64,000 nt of DNA from Coraliomargarita algicola (GCF_033878955.1 NZ_CP138858.1:2817001-2881000), one strand, 5' to 3'. Counted from the first letter of the stretch, positions 17,782-27,623 are shown. The notes: a model not told the origin generated them from the letters alone. Numbers and translations are program-made.

Positions 17782-19374
17782 ATGCAAGCATTTACCTTCG
17801 AAACCTCCAAGGGATCGATCTACATTCGTCAAATCGAACATGGGGACATCCCTCACTTAATCGAGATGAACAAAAAGGCGTTTCCGCTCATGGCGGAAGA
17901 AAACGTCGTTTGGAGCGAGCGCCAGCTACAAAACCACCTGCGCCTCTTTCCTCAGGGACAATTGGCAGCCCTGATCGACGGCGTCATCGTCGGAGCCACC
18001 GCCTCGCTGATCGTCAACATCGGCCGCGATCCCTATCGCGCCCATACCTACGCCGGCATCACCGACGGCGGCTATTTTCACAACCACGACAGCAGTGGCG
18101 ACACGCTCTACGGAGCCGATGTTTACGTCGACCCCGACTACCAGGGGCGCGGCATCGGTGCGGCTCTCTACGAAGCACGCCGCCGCCTGTGCAAAAGCCT
18201 CAACCTACAACGCATTCTCGCCGGTGGTCGCCTGTCCAGCTACGACGAAGCGCCCGGTGAGCTCTCACCGGAGGCCTATGTGCAAAAAGTCATCGACGGT
18301 GAGATCCGCGACCGTGTTCTGAGTTTTCAACTGCGTGAAGGCTTCACCGTGCGGGGCATCTTACGCAACTACATCACCGATCCAATGAGCCGCAACTATG
18401 CGAGCCTGATCGAGTGGCTGAACCCGAACTACTCACCCGCAGAGCCCTCCTCCAAGGTGCGGATCGCCTGCGTGCAATACAAAGTCCGAAAAATCGACAC
18501 CTTCGAGGACTTTGCCAATCAAGTGGAGTATTTCGTCGAAACCGCGGCCGACTATCGCGCCGACTTTGTGCTCTTTCCTGAATTTTTCTCGGTGCAACTA
18601 CTCTCCGTGATCGAGCCACTGCCAGCAATCGACGGCATTCAAAAACTCGCCGACGAGTTCACCGAGCCCTTTGTCGACTTAATGTCGCGCATGGCCCGCA
18701 AATACGGAGTCTACATCATCGGCGGCAGCCACCCGATCCGCCACCAAGATAAATTACAAAACGAGTGCCTGATCTTCGATCCAGATGGGCGCTATATCGC
18801 CCAGCCGAAACTGCACATCACGCCCGCCGAAAAACGCTATTGGGGCATTTCCGGCGGACACGAACTCATCGTGCTCCCCACGCCCAAGGCTAAGATCGCC
18901 GTGCAAATTTGCTACGATGTCGAGTTTCCCGAAGCCAGCCGCTACCTAGCCGACCAAGGCGTAGAAATCCTCTTCGTGCCCTACTGCACCGACGACCGTC
19001 ACGGCCAACTGCGCGTGCGCTACTGTGCCCAGGCCCGCGCCATCGAAAACCAGATCTTCGTAGCGACCGCCGGCATCATCGGTAATTTGCCCAGCGTGCC
19101 AGCCATGGACATCCATTACGGCCAAGCAGCCGTCTTCACTCCGTCGGACTTCGAGTTCGCCCGCGACGGCATCCAAGCCATCGCCGATTCCAACGTCGAG
19201 ACCTTACTCGTCACCGACATCGACACCGAAGACCTCTACCGCTCCCGCGCCAGCGGCTCCGTCACCCCGCGCCTCGACCGCCGCACCGACCTCTTCGAGC
19301 TCAAAGTGAAGCTCAAAAACCTCGAAACGCACAGCGAGCTCAACGAAGCCCCCGAATTCGAGTTGCCGAAGTAA
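17782..19374 (+). CDS. Bifunctional GNAT acetyltransferase / carbon-nitrogen hydrolase
   Basis: A 530-residue fusion. Residues about 8-215 are a GNAT fold (VDPDYQGRGIGAALYEARR is the acetyl-CoA loop). Residues about 225-515 are a nitrilase-superfamily domain with catalytic Glu 267 (LFPEFFS), Lys 343 (QPKLHITPAEKRYW) and Cys 377 (QICYDVEFPE), all present. The fusion is a known family in many bacteria. It probably hydrolyses an amide and may N-acylate a small amine; the substrate is unknown. It stands alone between a REP element and a single REP arm that starts 5 bases after its stop. Confidence 0.9.
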   Translation: MQAFTFETSKGSIYIRQIEHGDIPHLIEMNKKAFPLMAEENVVWSERQLQNHLRLFPQGQLAALIDGVIVGATASLIVNIGRDPYRAHTYAGITDGGYFHNHDSSGDTLYGADVYVDPDYQGRGIGAALYEARRRLCKSLNLQRILAGGRLSSYDEAPGELSPEAYVQKVIDGEIRDRVLSFQLREGFTVRGILRNYITDPMSRNYASLIEWLNPNYSPAEPSSKVRIACVQYKVRKIDTFEDFANQVEYFVETAADYRADFVLFPEFFSVQLLSVIEPLPAIDGIQKLADEFTEPFVDLMSRMARKYGVYIIGGSHPIRHQDKLQNECLIFDPDGRYIAQPKLHITPAEKRYWGISGGHELIVLPTPKAKIAVQICYDVEFPEASRYLADQGVEILFVPYCTDDRHGQLRVRYCAQARAIENQIFVATAGIIGNLPSVPAMDIHYGQAAVFTPSDFEFARDGIQAIADSNVETLLVTDIDTEDLYRSRASGSVTPRLDRRTDLFELKVKLKNLETHSELNEAPEFELPK

Positions 19375-19378
19375 AAAC

Positions 19379-19404
19379 GTAGGGGCTTCATTGATGAAGC
19401 CCGC
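19379..19404 (+). repeat. REP-like palindromic repeat, single arm
   Basis: GTAGGGGCTTCATTGATGAAGCCCGC keeps the GTAGGGGC head and CCCGC tail of the 17621 element, but its middle differs with compensating changes (GGGCTTCAT pairs with ATGAAGCCC). The structure is conserved rather than the bases. It lies just after the stop codon of the GNAT-nitrilase gene. Confidence 0.7.
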
Positions 19405-19574
19405 CAACAAGCGCTGAAGCGCTCACTCGTACCCTAAAACCCACGCCCCCTCCAATCCCAATTCCAATTAGCAACAGCCACCCCAGCCAATAAGCAGGCG
19501 TAATCATTGGCCAACTAGGTCGATCTACGCTTCAAACAAGCATAAGATTCAGGCAGCTTAACCGCGCCTTTATC

Positions 19575-20894
19575 ATGGATGCCTTTCTTCTATCACGCCT
19601 GCAGTTTGCTGCGAATATCAGTTTTCATATCCTCTTTCCCACCATTACGATTACGCTGGGTTGGTTGCTCTTATTCTTCAAGCTGCGCTTCGCCCGCACG
19701 CGTGATCCGAAGTGGATGGAGTTGTATTTCTATTTCACCAAGGTCTTTGCCCTGAGCTTTAGCATCGGGGTGGTCACGGGGGTGACCATGTCCTTCCAAT
19801 TTGGCACCAACTGGCCGGGCTATATGAATACGGTCGGCAATATCGCGGGCCCTTTGCTGGCTTACGAGGTGCTCACGGCTTTCTTCCTGGAAGCGACTTT
19901 TCTGGGCATCATGCTCTACGGCTTTCGCCGCGTGCCGGGCTGGTTTCATACCTTGGCGACTTTTCTGGTCGCGGGCGGCACGACGCTTTCGGCCTTTTGG
20001 ATTCTGGCACTGGATAGCTGGATGCAAACGCCGGCCGGCCATGTCATGATCGACGGCGTCGCCCATGCCGAAAGCTGGTGGCATATCGTGATGAACCCGT
20101 CCATGCCCTACCGTCTGGTCCATACGCTACTGGGCTCGGGGCTGACAGTCGCCTTCCTCGCCGCCGGTCTGCTAGCCTACCGGCGACTCAAAGGCGACGA
20201 TCGACCCGCCGTTCGCACGGGGCTGCGTTGCGCGCTCTTTCTGGCTGTGTTGCTGGGGCCGCTGCAAGGAATCGTCGGCGATCAACACGGGCTCAACACC
20301 CGCGACTATCAACCTGCCAAACTGGCCGCCATGGAAGCGCTGTGGGAAACCACCGAAGGCGCCCCGCTGGCGCTGTTCGCCCTGCCCGATGAAGATGCGC
20401 GCGAAAATCACATGGAACTGGCCATCCCCAAACTTGGCAGCTTGATCATTACCCATGATCCCAATGGAAAGATTCTGGGGCTGAATGAATTTGAGGGGCT
20501 GCACCCACCGGTCAGTCCAGTCTTTTGGAGCTTTCGTATCATGGTCGGGGTCGGCCTGCTGATGATTGCGGTCGCGAGCCTCGGCAGCTATTTCCTGATT
20601 CGCAAAAAGGAGCTGCCTAAGTGGCTCTTACGGGTTTTACTAGGCATGACCTTCGCCGGCTGGGTCGGCACCTTGTCCGGCTGGTATGTGACAGAGATCG
20701 GACGCCAGCCTTGGTTGGTCTACGGCATCCTGAAGACCGAAGATGCGGTGGCCGACCTGCCGCCCGCGCACGTGGGTCTGACGCTGACGGCCTACTTGGT
20801 CACCTATCTAGTGCTGGGGCTCGCCTACGTGGGCTCGCTCTTCTACCTCGCACGCAAGGCCATGAAAGAAGAACCTCAACAAATTCCGGCATGA
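19575..20894 (+). CDS. cydA: Cytochrome bd-type ubiquinol oxidase subunit I
   Basis: A 439-residue inner-membrane subunit with nine predicted helices. It binds the b- and d-type hemes and oxidises quinol while reducing O2 to water without pumping protons. It shows the N-terminal FHILFPTITITLGW block with the heme-ligand His, GVVTGVTMSFQFGTNWPGY, and GWYVTEIGRQPW after the quinol-binding region. The Q-loop is short, placing it with the cyanide-insensitive/CioA-like type. It shares an ATGA overlap with cydB, so the pair is translationally coupled. Confidence 0.95.
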   Translation: MDAFLLSRLQFAANISFHILFPTITITLGWLLLFFKLRFARTRDPKWMELYFYFTKVFALSFSIGVVTGVTMSFQFGTNWPGYMNTVGNIAGPLLAYEVLTAFFLEATFLGIMLYGFRRVPGWFHTLATFLVAGGTTLSAFWILALDSWMQTPAGHVMIDGVAHAESWWHIVMNPSMPYRLVHTLLGSGLTVAFLAAGLLAYRRLKGDDRPAVRTGLRCALFLAVLLGPLQGIVGDQHGLNTRDYQPAKLAAMEALWETTEGAPLALFALPDEDARENHMELAIPKLGSLIITHDPNGKILGLNEFEGLHPPVSPVFWSFRIMVGVGLLMIAVASLGSYFLIRKKELPKWLLRVLLGMTFAGWVGTLSGWYVTEIGRQPWLVYGILKTEDAVADLPPAHVGLTLTAYLVTYLVLGLAYVGSLFYLARKAMKEEPQQIPA

Positions 20895-21904
20895 ACATGG
20901 AACAACTCACTCAGGGCGAGCCGCTCGCTTTCATCTTCGCATTTTTAATCGGCCTCTCGATGCTGCTCTACGCGATCCTGGATGGCTACGATTTGGGCGT
21001 GGGCATCCTCTCTTCCATCGTCGATGAAGCGCATCGCGACCGCATGATCGCCTCCATCGGCCCCTTCTGGGATGCCAACGAGACCTGGCTGGTGCTCGGC
21101 GTGGGCCTGCTGCTGGTCGCATTTCCGGCCGCGCACGGCGTCGTGCTGACCACCCTGTATCTGCCAGTCGCAGTGATGTTGCTGGCCTTAATCTTCCGCG
21201 GGGTCTCCTTCGATTTCCGGCGCAAAGTGGCCAAGAAAAAGCAAGCCGCCTGGAATCGTAACTTCTTTATCGGCTCACTCCTGGTCGCTCTCAGCCAGGG
21301 CTACATGGTTGGACGCTTCATCATCGGCTTCCAAGAAGGGCTCACCGCTCAACTGTTTGCCTGTTTCTTCGGGCTGCTGGTGGTGGCCGGTTATGTGCTG
21401 ATGGGGGCTTGCTGGCTGATTCTAAAAGCCGAAGGCGAACTGCAAGAGCGCGCCGTAGGCTGGGCGCGACGTGCGATTTGGACCATGGTGCTGGGCGCCA
21501 TCCTCAGTAGCCTGACCGCCCCCTTCGTAGATACCCGCATCTACGACCGCATGTTTGCCTTTCCGGAAGTCACCCTGTTACTAGCGATGCCGCTAATCTC
21601 GATCATGCTGACACTACTCATGCATTTCATCCTAGGGATTCTGCCCATGGAAAACGACCGGCTAGCGTGGATGCCGCTCGCCATTTCCATCGCCATCTTC
21701 GTGCTCGGCTTCCTCGGACTGGTCTACAGCTTTTACCCTTACATCATCCCCGGCCAGCTCCTCATAACCGATGCCGCCGCCGCGCCGGAATCGCTCAAAA
21801 TCATCCTAATCGGCACCGCCGTAGTCTTACCCTTCCTCATCGGCTACACCGCCCTCGCCTATTGGATCTTCAAAGGCAAAGCCAGCGACCTCAGCTACGA
21901 TTAA
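20891..21904 (+). CDS. cydB: Cytochrome bd-type ubiquinol oxidase subunit II
   Basis: A 337-residue membrane protein with eight or nine helices. It carries the typical LDGYDLGVGILSS block near residue 30, GPFWDANETWLVLGVGLLLVAFP, and the RGVSFDFR motif. It is the structural partner of CydA. The ATG at 20891 overlaps the cydA stop (ATGA). Longer in-frame readings from 20621 fall inside cydA and are not real. No cydX-like small ORF is obvious after it; the next gene is an ArsR regulator 70 bases on. Confidence 0.95.
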   Translation: MNMEQLTQGEPLAFIFAFLIGLSMLLYAILDGYDLGVGILSSIVDEAHRDRMIASIGPFWDANETWLVLGVGLLLVAFPAAHGVVLTTLYLPVAVMLLALIFRGVSFDFRRKVAKKKQAAWNRNFFIGSLLVALSQGYMVGRFIIGFQEGLTAQLFACFFGLLVVAGYVLMGACWLILKAEGELQERAVGWARRAIWTMVLGAILSSLTAPFVDTRIYDRMFAFPEVTLLLAMPLISIMLTLLMHFILGILPMENDRLAWMPLAISIAIFVLGFLGLVYSFYPYIIPGQLLITDAAAAPESLKIILIGTAVVLPFLIGYTALAYWIFKGKASDLSYD

Positions 21905-21937
21905 GACCGACACATCTCAAAAATCATCACATCTGCC

Positions 21938-21974
21938 TTGACTTATCGTATATCTACGATATGCGATAAGTAAT
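21938..21974 (+). promoter_or_regulatory. Promoter with overlapping ArsR-type operator
   Basis: A -35 hexamer TTGACT (21938-21943) is followed by the palindrome TATCGTA-TATC-TACGATA (21944-21961), which fills the spacer. A plausible -10 (TATGCG) overlaps its right end. An operator between -35 and -10 just ahead of an ArsR-family start is the usual autorepression layout. The -10 is weak. Confidence 0.65.
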
Positions 21975-22340
21975 ATGGCAAGTACCAAACACGCTCTTTT
22001 CCCTGAAGAACAAGTCTCGCTGGCGGCCTTTGCGGGTGCGCTGGCACATCCGGCGCGCATTGCCATTATCGGCCTGCTACAGGAGCGCAAAGAGGTCTGC
22101 TGCGGCGACATCGTGAAGGAGCTCCCACTCGCACAAGCCACGGTCTCACAACATTTGAAAGCGCTGGACAAGGCGGGACTGCTCCACCTCCGCGAATGCG
22201 GTCCCAAGGTCTGCTACTCCCTCAATTGCGAGGCGATTCGCAGCTTCTGCCACAGTTTTCAATGCACACTCGGCACCGATCAAGCGGACCACAGTGCAGA
22301 ACTTGAGCCTGCCTCGGACTGCGCGAACCGCCGCAGCTGA
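21975..22340 (+). CDS. ArsR-family transcriptional repressor
   Basis: A 121-residue winged-helix regulator: HPARIAIIGLLQERKEVCCGDIVKELPLAQATVSQHLKALDKAGLL, with ALDKAGLLHLRE forming the wing lead-in. A CC pair lies at residues 42-43 just ahead of the recognition helix, and further Cys at about residues 75, 78 and 84. These could sense metal, arsenite or reactive sulfur. It sits 34 bases upstream of a multi-domain sulfurtransferase/flavoprotein and has a palindromic operator in its promoter. A role as a persulfide- or thiol-sensing repressor of that gene is inferred from the neighbour. Confidence 0.88.
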   Translation: MASTKHALFPEEQVSLAAFAGALAHPARIAIIGLLQERKEVCCGDIVKELPLAQATVSQHLKALDKAGLLHLRECGPKVCYSLNCEAIRSFCHSFQCTLGTDQADHSAELEPASDCANRRS

Positions 22341-22374
22341 TACCTTTCCCCAAAAAACAAAGACAGTCCATATC

Positions 22375-24864
22375 ATGAATACGCAATCGACTCCACAAAC
22401 CAACACCAACTCTCCCCGCGTGCTCATCATTGGCGGTGTCGCAGGCGGCGCCTCCGCAGCGGCACGCCTCCGCCGCCTGGACGAGCAGGCTTCTATCACT
22501 ATGATTGAGCGCGGCCCGGACGTCTCTTTTGCCAACTGTGGACTGCCCTATCATATCGGCGGCGAAATCGAAGAACGCGAAAAGCTCTCGCTACAAACAC
22601 CGGAGACCTTGAAAGCGCAACTCTCGATCGATGTGCAAGCCCGCACCGAAGCGGTCTCCATCGACCGCGCAGCCAAAACAGTGCGTGTCCGAAATCTGGA
22701 TACGCAAGCCGAAGAAACGCTCGGTTATGACAAGTTGATCCTCTCCCCCGGCGCATCTCCGCTAAGACCACCACTGGAAGGCATCGACCTACCGGGAATT
22801 TACACCCTGCGCAATTTGCAAGACATGGATCGCATCAAAGCGGCGGCCGCATCCGCTCAAAGTGCGCTGGTCATCGGCGCAGGCTTTATCGGGCTGGAAA
22901 TGGCGGAACAATTGATTCACCTGCAAAAGGACGTCACCCTGGTCGAACTGGTCGAACAGGTGCTCCCACAAATGGATCCCGAAATGGTTCGCCCTGTTGA
23001 GCAGGAACTAATGGATCACGGAGTCAAACTTCGCCTGGGCGACGGCATCTCCGGCTTCAAAGCTGCCGAAGGCGGCGGGCTGATCGCTCAACTAAACTCA
23101 GGGCAAAGCATCGCAGCCGACCTCGTCATCCTTTCCATCGGTATCCGCCCCGAAAATCAACTGGCGAAAGAAGCCGGACTGGAACTGGGCGCGCGCGGCC
23201 ACATCAAGGCCAGCCCATACATGCAGACTTCCGACCCCGACATCTACGCAGTCGGCGATGCCAGTGAAACCATTGACCCGATTCTCGGCGGCCCAACCGC
23301 CATCGCTCTGGGTGGACTGGCCAATCGACAAGGTCGCACCGCAGCCGACCACATCATCCTCGGCGACCAGGCCAAACCCTACCCCGGCTCGATCGGCACC
23401 TCGATCGTGCGGGTGTTCGATGTCGCAGCCGGCGTGACTGGTCACAGCGAAAAGCGCCTCCAGCAAATGGAGGTCGATTACCAAAAGACCATCGTCACCG
23501 ACTTCAACCACGCCAGCTACTTCCCGGGTGCGACCCACCTCACTGTTAAATTACTCTGGGAAAAGTCGACCGGCCGCATTCTCGGCGGTCAGGCCAATGG
23601 CTTCGAAGGGGTGGACAAGCGTCTGGATGTATTAGCCACCGCCATCAAGGGGCAACTCACCGTCGACGAATTGGAACACCTCGAACTGGCCTACGCGCCT
23701 CCTTTCGGCGCAGCCAAAGACCCGCTCAACACAGCTGGATTTTCCGCCAACAATATCCGCAGCGGTCGCGTAAAGCCGATCTTCAGCCTGCGCGAAGCCG
23801 AAGGTACCCAGCTCATCGATACGCGCCCGGCTGCAATGGCGCAGCTCAAACCGATCCCCGGTGCCCGCAACATTCCTTTCCCTGAATTACGCAGTCGTAT
23901 TGGAGAACTGAATACAGAAAAACCAGTCACCACCATCTGCGCACTCGGCAAGATGAGTTACTTCGCAGCACGCATACTCGCGCAACACGGCTTCGACGTG
24001 CAGGCACATGTCGGCGGCTGGAAAGTCGAGCAGCAGTCACAAGCCCCCCAAGCCGACTCAGACAATTCCCCGGACACGAACTCCGCTAGCAACGAGCAAG
24101 CCGCAAGGCCCGCCTCCGAAGCAGCCGCGCAGGAAGTCATCCAACTGGACTGCACCGGCATGGCTTGCCCCGGTCCAATCCTGCGCGTCAAAGAAGCGGC
24201 TGCACTGCTAGAGGTCGGTCAAGTGCTGGAAGTGCGCGCCTCCGATGCGGGCTTCAAGAACGATTTACCCGCCTTCTGCAAAGCCAACGGTTACGAATGC
24301 CTGAGTGTTGCCAAAGACAAAGGCATCGTCACCGGCCGCCTTGCACGCGGAGCGGCATGCCCGGTCGCCAGCGCCGCACCGGCCAAAGCGGCTAATGGCG
24401 CGACGATTGTGGTCTTTTCCGGCGAATTGGACAAAGCCATGGCCGCCTACGTCATCGCCAACGGAGCCGTAGCCATGGGCGGCAAGGCCACCCTCTTCTT
24501 CACTTTCTGGGGACTCAATGTCTTGCGTAAAGACCCCGCGCCTCAAATCGCCAACAAGAGTTTCATGGATAAAATGTTCGGCTGGATGCTGCCGCGCGGT
24601 GCCAACAAACTCCCGCTGTCTAAAATGCACATGGCCGGCCTCGGCACTTGGATGATGAAAGACCGCATGGCCGGCAAAAACTTGCCCAATCTCCCGGGAC
24701 TCATGGAAGACGCCCGCAAAGCCGGCATCCGCCTGGTGGCCTGCACCATGTCAATGGAAGCCATGGGCATCCGCGAAGAGGAGCTGATCGACGGCGTCGA
24801 GCTCGGCGGCGTCGCCGAATACCTGGGCGCCGCCTCCGAAACCAATGCCAACCTGTTCATCTAA
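22375..24864 (+). CDS. Four-domain sulfur-handling flavoprotein (CoA-disulfide reductase - rhodanese - TusA - DsrE)
   Basis: An 829-residue fusion. Residues 1-450 are a CoA-disulfide/persulfide reductase of the pyridine nucleotide-disulfide family: FAD motif GGVAGGASAAARLRR, active Cys 55 in NCGLPYHIG, NAD site VIGAGFIGLEMAE. Residues about 465-555 are a rhodanese domain with Cys 522 (TICALGKMS). A Ser/Ala-rich linker follows. Residues about 588-660 are TusA/SirA with Cys 598 (ACPGP), and residues about 670-829 are a DsrE-like domain. It probably reduces persulfides or polysulfides and relays sulfane sulfur between domains. The ATG at 22375 is the first that fits the FAD motif; an upstream GTG would overlap the ArsR gene. 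Controlled by that ArsR gene in all likelihood. Confidence 0.92.
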   Translation: MNTQSTPQTNTNSPRVLIIGGVAGGASAAARLRRLDEQASITMIERGPDVSFANCGLPYHIGGEIEEREKLSLQTPETLKAQLSIDVQARTEAVSIDRAAKTVRVRNLDTQAEETLGYDKLILSPGASPLRPPLEGIDLPGIYTLRNLQDMDRIKAAAASAQSALVIGAGFIGLEMAEQLIHLQKDVTLVELVEQVLPQMDPEMVRPVEQELMDHGVKLRLGDGISGFKAAEGGGLIAQLNSGQSIAADLVILSIGIRPENQLAKEAGLELGARGHIKASPYMQTSDPDIYAVGDASETIDPILGGPTAIALGGLANRQGRTAADHIILGDQAKPYPGSIGTSIVRVFDVAAGVTGHSEKRLQQMEVDYQKTIVTDFNHASYFPGATHLTVKLLWEKSTGRILGGQANGFEGVDKRLDVLATAIKGQLTVDELEHLELAYAPPFGAAKDPLNTAGFSANNIRSGRVKPIFSLREAEGTQLIDTRPAAMAQLKPIPGARNIPFPELRSRIGELNTEKPVTTICALGKMSYFAARILAQHGFDVQAHVGGWKVEQQSQAPQADSDNSPDTNSASNEQAARPASEAAAQEVIQLDCTGMACPGPILRVKEAAALLEVGQVLEVRASDAGFKNDLPAFCKANGYECLSVAKDKGIVTGRLARGAACPVASAAPAKAANGATIVVFSGELDKAMAAYVIANGAVAMGGKATLFFTFWGLNVLRKDPAPQIANKSFMDKMFGWMLPRGANKLPLSKMHMAGLGTWMMKDRMAGKNLPNLPGLMEDARKAGIRLVACTMSMEAMGIREEELIDGVELGGVAEYLGAASETNANLFI

Positions 24865-25007
24865 TGCAGCGCACAGCCATAGACCTCACGTCAGCCAAAG
24901 CATCCAATTCTAAGCAATCTCCTCCACTTTGAACATTATAGCATTTCCCAAAAGTCTTTGCGCTTATACTACAACATAAGAATTTAGAATATGCTTAACG
25001 GCTAAAG

Positions 25008-26478
25008 CCCAATGTCTTTAAGGATTGGTGACTTCTATAGTTTTGACAACTCGTTTTGACTGGGCAACTTTAGTTTTTGGCCAGTCTTTTGTGGGTTGTC
25101 GTAGGGTTCTGGGGCAAGTTCTAGGTCTTCGTTTTTTAATAACGGCATCATATATAAGATCATCTAAGAGTCGCTGTATCCACTGAGCCAGCGCTTGCGG
25201 GGTGATCAAGTCTGCACCGACTTGCAGTAGCTCGCACAGTGCGGCTGTCTTGTGCAAAACCTTGGCAAAGCTGATGCGCAAGGGCTCAACGCCTGCGGCA
25301 GAAGCGACGCTTTGGCGCTGCTTGGCGATCAGCGCGGCCGCTAAGAGCATCGCGAGCACTTCTTGGGCTGCGGTTTGCGGAGTGAGTGCGTCAAGTAGTT
25401 CTCCGCGGGCGTGCAGGTGGCTTTTGAGTTCTCGGAAGAATAACTCTTCCTCCCAGCGTGCGGCGTAAAGGGCGATCAGTTCTGTGGCTGGGCTGGTGGT
25501 GTCATCGAGCAGACTCGTCCACAAGCGTATTTGAAGACACGAACGGTGACCATTCTGGTCTTCATAGCAGACTCGACCATAGATCTCACGTAGTTCGAGG
25601 ACCCCCACCTTCTTGCGTGTGGATGGATCAACCGCTTTGACTTCGACTAGCCATGAACCATCCGCGAGTTGCCGCGTGCGCTTGGCTTTGAGATTAGACT
25701 TTATCCGAACCAGAACGTGACTGTGTGTGCGCCGGAGCATTGACCAGAGTCCCCAGATCAGCGAAGGATAACCGAACAGTCGGTCGGCTAAAAGCAGACT
25801 GCGCTCGGGCAGATCCTGAGCCGCAAACAGTTGCCGCGCGAGTGTCAACTCGCCCTCGCCTTGCCAGCCTAAACGGGTGCCCAAAGGTTGGTGCATACCC
25901 AATTCCACCAGGACAACTGCCAGCAAATGCGCGAAAGCAGGTTCACCGCTACCGCGGTTGCAAGCCACTTTTGAAGCCTGTTCATTAATGGTTCCGGTAT
26001 TACGTAAATTGAAACGAGTCCCGTCGATGGCCACCAACCGATATGCATGATAAAAGGCCTGCACATCTCGCTCACGGTCGGCTAACGGACGTAGCGCGAT
26101 AGGCAGTATCTCTTCGATCAGCTTCTCGCCAATCGACAAGGCCCGCTGGCTGAGCGCGCTGTCCGAGATGCGCACTCCGGATACGCCTTGGTATTAGACG
26201 AGAAAGTACCCGAACGTGCCAACTCATGGTAGACCCTGGACATCAACCATTCCCAGCCATTTAACTTGGCTTGGCCACCACCGCGAGGACCGTGCTGCGC
26301 GAAAATCAGAGCGCAACTCTCACGGCTAAATAGCTCCTCAAAGGCAGCTGGAAAATTAGAAAACAACGGGAAACACAAGGAGGTGGATGCGCTCATTCAT
26401 ACAAAAGAAGCAATCGTACTAAAAGTACGAGTCTTAAATGATTGCGCTAACTAAAATCCAATCCTTAAAGGCATTGGC
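25008..26478 (-). mobile_element. IS4-family insertion sequence, full-length but inactive
   Basis: 21-bp terminal inverted repeats lie at 25008-25028 (CCCAATGTCTTTAAGGATTGG) and 26458-26478 (reverse complement GCCAATGCCTTTAAGGATTGG). They differ at the terminal base and at one inner position. Both ends are flanked by CTAAAG (25002-25007 and 26479-26484), a likely target duplication. Total length is 1471 bp with one transposase gene, which is frameshifted. It lies between the sulfur flavoprotein and gpsA. Confidence 0.88.
25018..26396 (-). pseudogene. IS4-family transposase, broken by a 1-base deletion
   Basis: The N-terminal part reads from the ATG at 26396 (FEELFSRESCALIFAQHG to YHELARSGTFSSNTKA). 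The rest continues in another frame from VSGVRISDSALSQRAL. Adding one base near 26184 joins them. The catalytic residues are present: Asp in VAIDGTRF, Asp in LLLADRLFGY, and the IS4 Y-R-E-K signature in YAARWEEELFFRELK. The protein would be about 458 residues. With the frame broken and both halves otherwise intact, the lesion is recent or a sequencing error. Confidence 0.88.
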
Positions 26479-26499
26479 CTAAAGGCGGGACTCCAACGC

Positions 26500-27501
26500 T
26501 TAGCTCTCAGATTTCAAATCCCGGGTCATCAGCTGCTGCATCGCAGTCAGTGGCTCTAGGCCTTCGTAAAGGATCGCATGAATCACAGCAAGAATCGGCG
26601 CTTCGACTTTCTGCTCCTGACAGATACGATATAAACACTCGGTCGCCAGGTAGCCTTCGACTACCGATTTTTGACCATCGACAATCGCCTGCGGCGCTTC
26701 GCCCTCGCCGACTCGTTGTCCAAAAGTGCGGTTACGACTCCACTGCCCCGCGCAAGTCGCGACGAGGTCGCCGAAGCCGCTGAGTCCAAAGTAAGTTTCC
26801 TTTTGCCCGCCCAGCGCGACGCCCATCCGCACCATTTCATTCAGACTGCGAGTGAGCAGGGCCGCCTTGGCATTGTCGCCCATCTCCAGACCATCACATA
26901 GACCGGATCCGATGGCATAGACATTCTTCAAGGTGCCGCCTAGTTCGGTGCCACGCACATCATCGGAAAGATACGCGCGCAGGCCGGTATTACTAAAAGC
27001 TTCCTGGTAGCGCTCTGGCTGCTCACAGTCGCTGCCCACAGCCAGCACCACTGCGGTGGGCTTGCCAACGGCCACCTCGCCCGCGAAGGTAGGGCCTGAA
27101 AGCACGCCACAAGCAAGACCTGGCAATTCTTCGGCGACGATTTCAGCGGGTGTCTTCAGGCTGTCTAACTCCAAGCCCTTACACATAATTAGAGCAAGCT
27201 TGAGCTGCCACGCCGCCTGCAAATGCGGCTTGATAGATGCACAAAGTGAGCGCAGCGCCTTGGACGGGCAGGCGAGGAAGATCACTTCCGCCTCCATTAG
27301 CACCGGCCCGATCTCACAGCCGATCTGGATCGTGTGTGGCAATTTGTAACCAGGCAAATAATCTCGGTTTTCCCGTCTCGATGCAATGTCGAGCGCGTGT
27401 TCGATGCGCCGCGGCACCAATGTGACAGAATGACCACAACGATCGAGATGTAGAGCCATCGCGGTGCCCCAAGCACCGGCCCCTAAGATACAACAATTCA
27501 T
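26500..27501 (-). CDS. gpsA: Glycerol-3-phosphate dehydrogenase [NAD(P)+]
   Basis: A 333-residue cytoplasmic enzyme reducing dihydroxyacetone phosphate to sn-glycerol-3-phosphate for phospholipid synthesis. The N-terminal Rossmann motif is CILGAGAWGTAMALHL. Further blocks are LSGPTFAGEVAVGKPTAVVLA, the catalytic-lysine region GGTLKNVYAIGSGLCDGL, and GLSGFGDLVATCAGQWSRNRTFG. Normal length. The TSD of the IS4 element ends 16 bases from its stop, so the insertion just missed the gene. A palindrome (27527-27538) lies upstream. Confidence 0.96.
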   Translation of the reverse strand: MNCCILGAGAWGTAMALHLDRCGHSVTLVPRRIEHALDIASRRENRDYLPGYKLPHTIQIGCEIGPVLMEAEVIFLACPSKALRSLCASIKPHLQAAWQLKLALIMCKGLELDSLKTPAEIVAEELPGLACGVLSGPTFAGEVAVGKPTAVVLAVGSDCEQPERYQEAFSNTGLRAYLSDDVRGTELGGTLKNVYAIGSGLCDGLEMGDNAKAALLTRSLNEMVRMGVALGGQKETYFGLSGFGDLVATCAGQWSRNRTFGQRVGEGEAPQAIVDGQKSVVEGYLATECLYRICQEQKVEAPILAVIHAILYEGLEPLTAMQQLMTRDLKSES

Positions 27502-27526
27502 AAAAGTTTGGTTGGTGAATAATTAA

Positions 27527-27538
27527 CGTAAATTTACG
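27527..27538. promoter_or_regulatory. 12-bp palindrome in the gpsA divergent intergenic region
   Basis: CGTAAATTTACG is a perfect palindrome 26 bases upstream of the gpsA start and 86 bases before the small membrane-protein gene on the other strand. It is a candidate operator; the protein that binds it is unknown. Confidence 0.35.
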
Positions 27539-27623
27539 CTTATTAACGATTGAAAATGCGGCGTGAAAAGCGAATCTGAATACTTGAACTTCGTTTGACA
27601 ACCCTTTGTCTTCTCCGAAACCA

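Noticed and set aside
20621..20890. Longer cydB start inside cydA
   Set aside because: The extra residues are Arg-rich out-of-frame cydA sequence; the ATGA overlap at 20891 gives the conserved CydB N-terminus.
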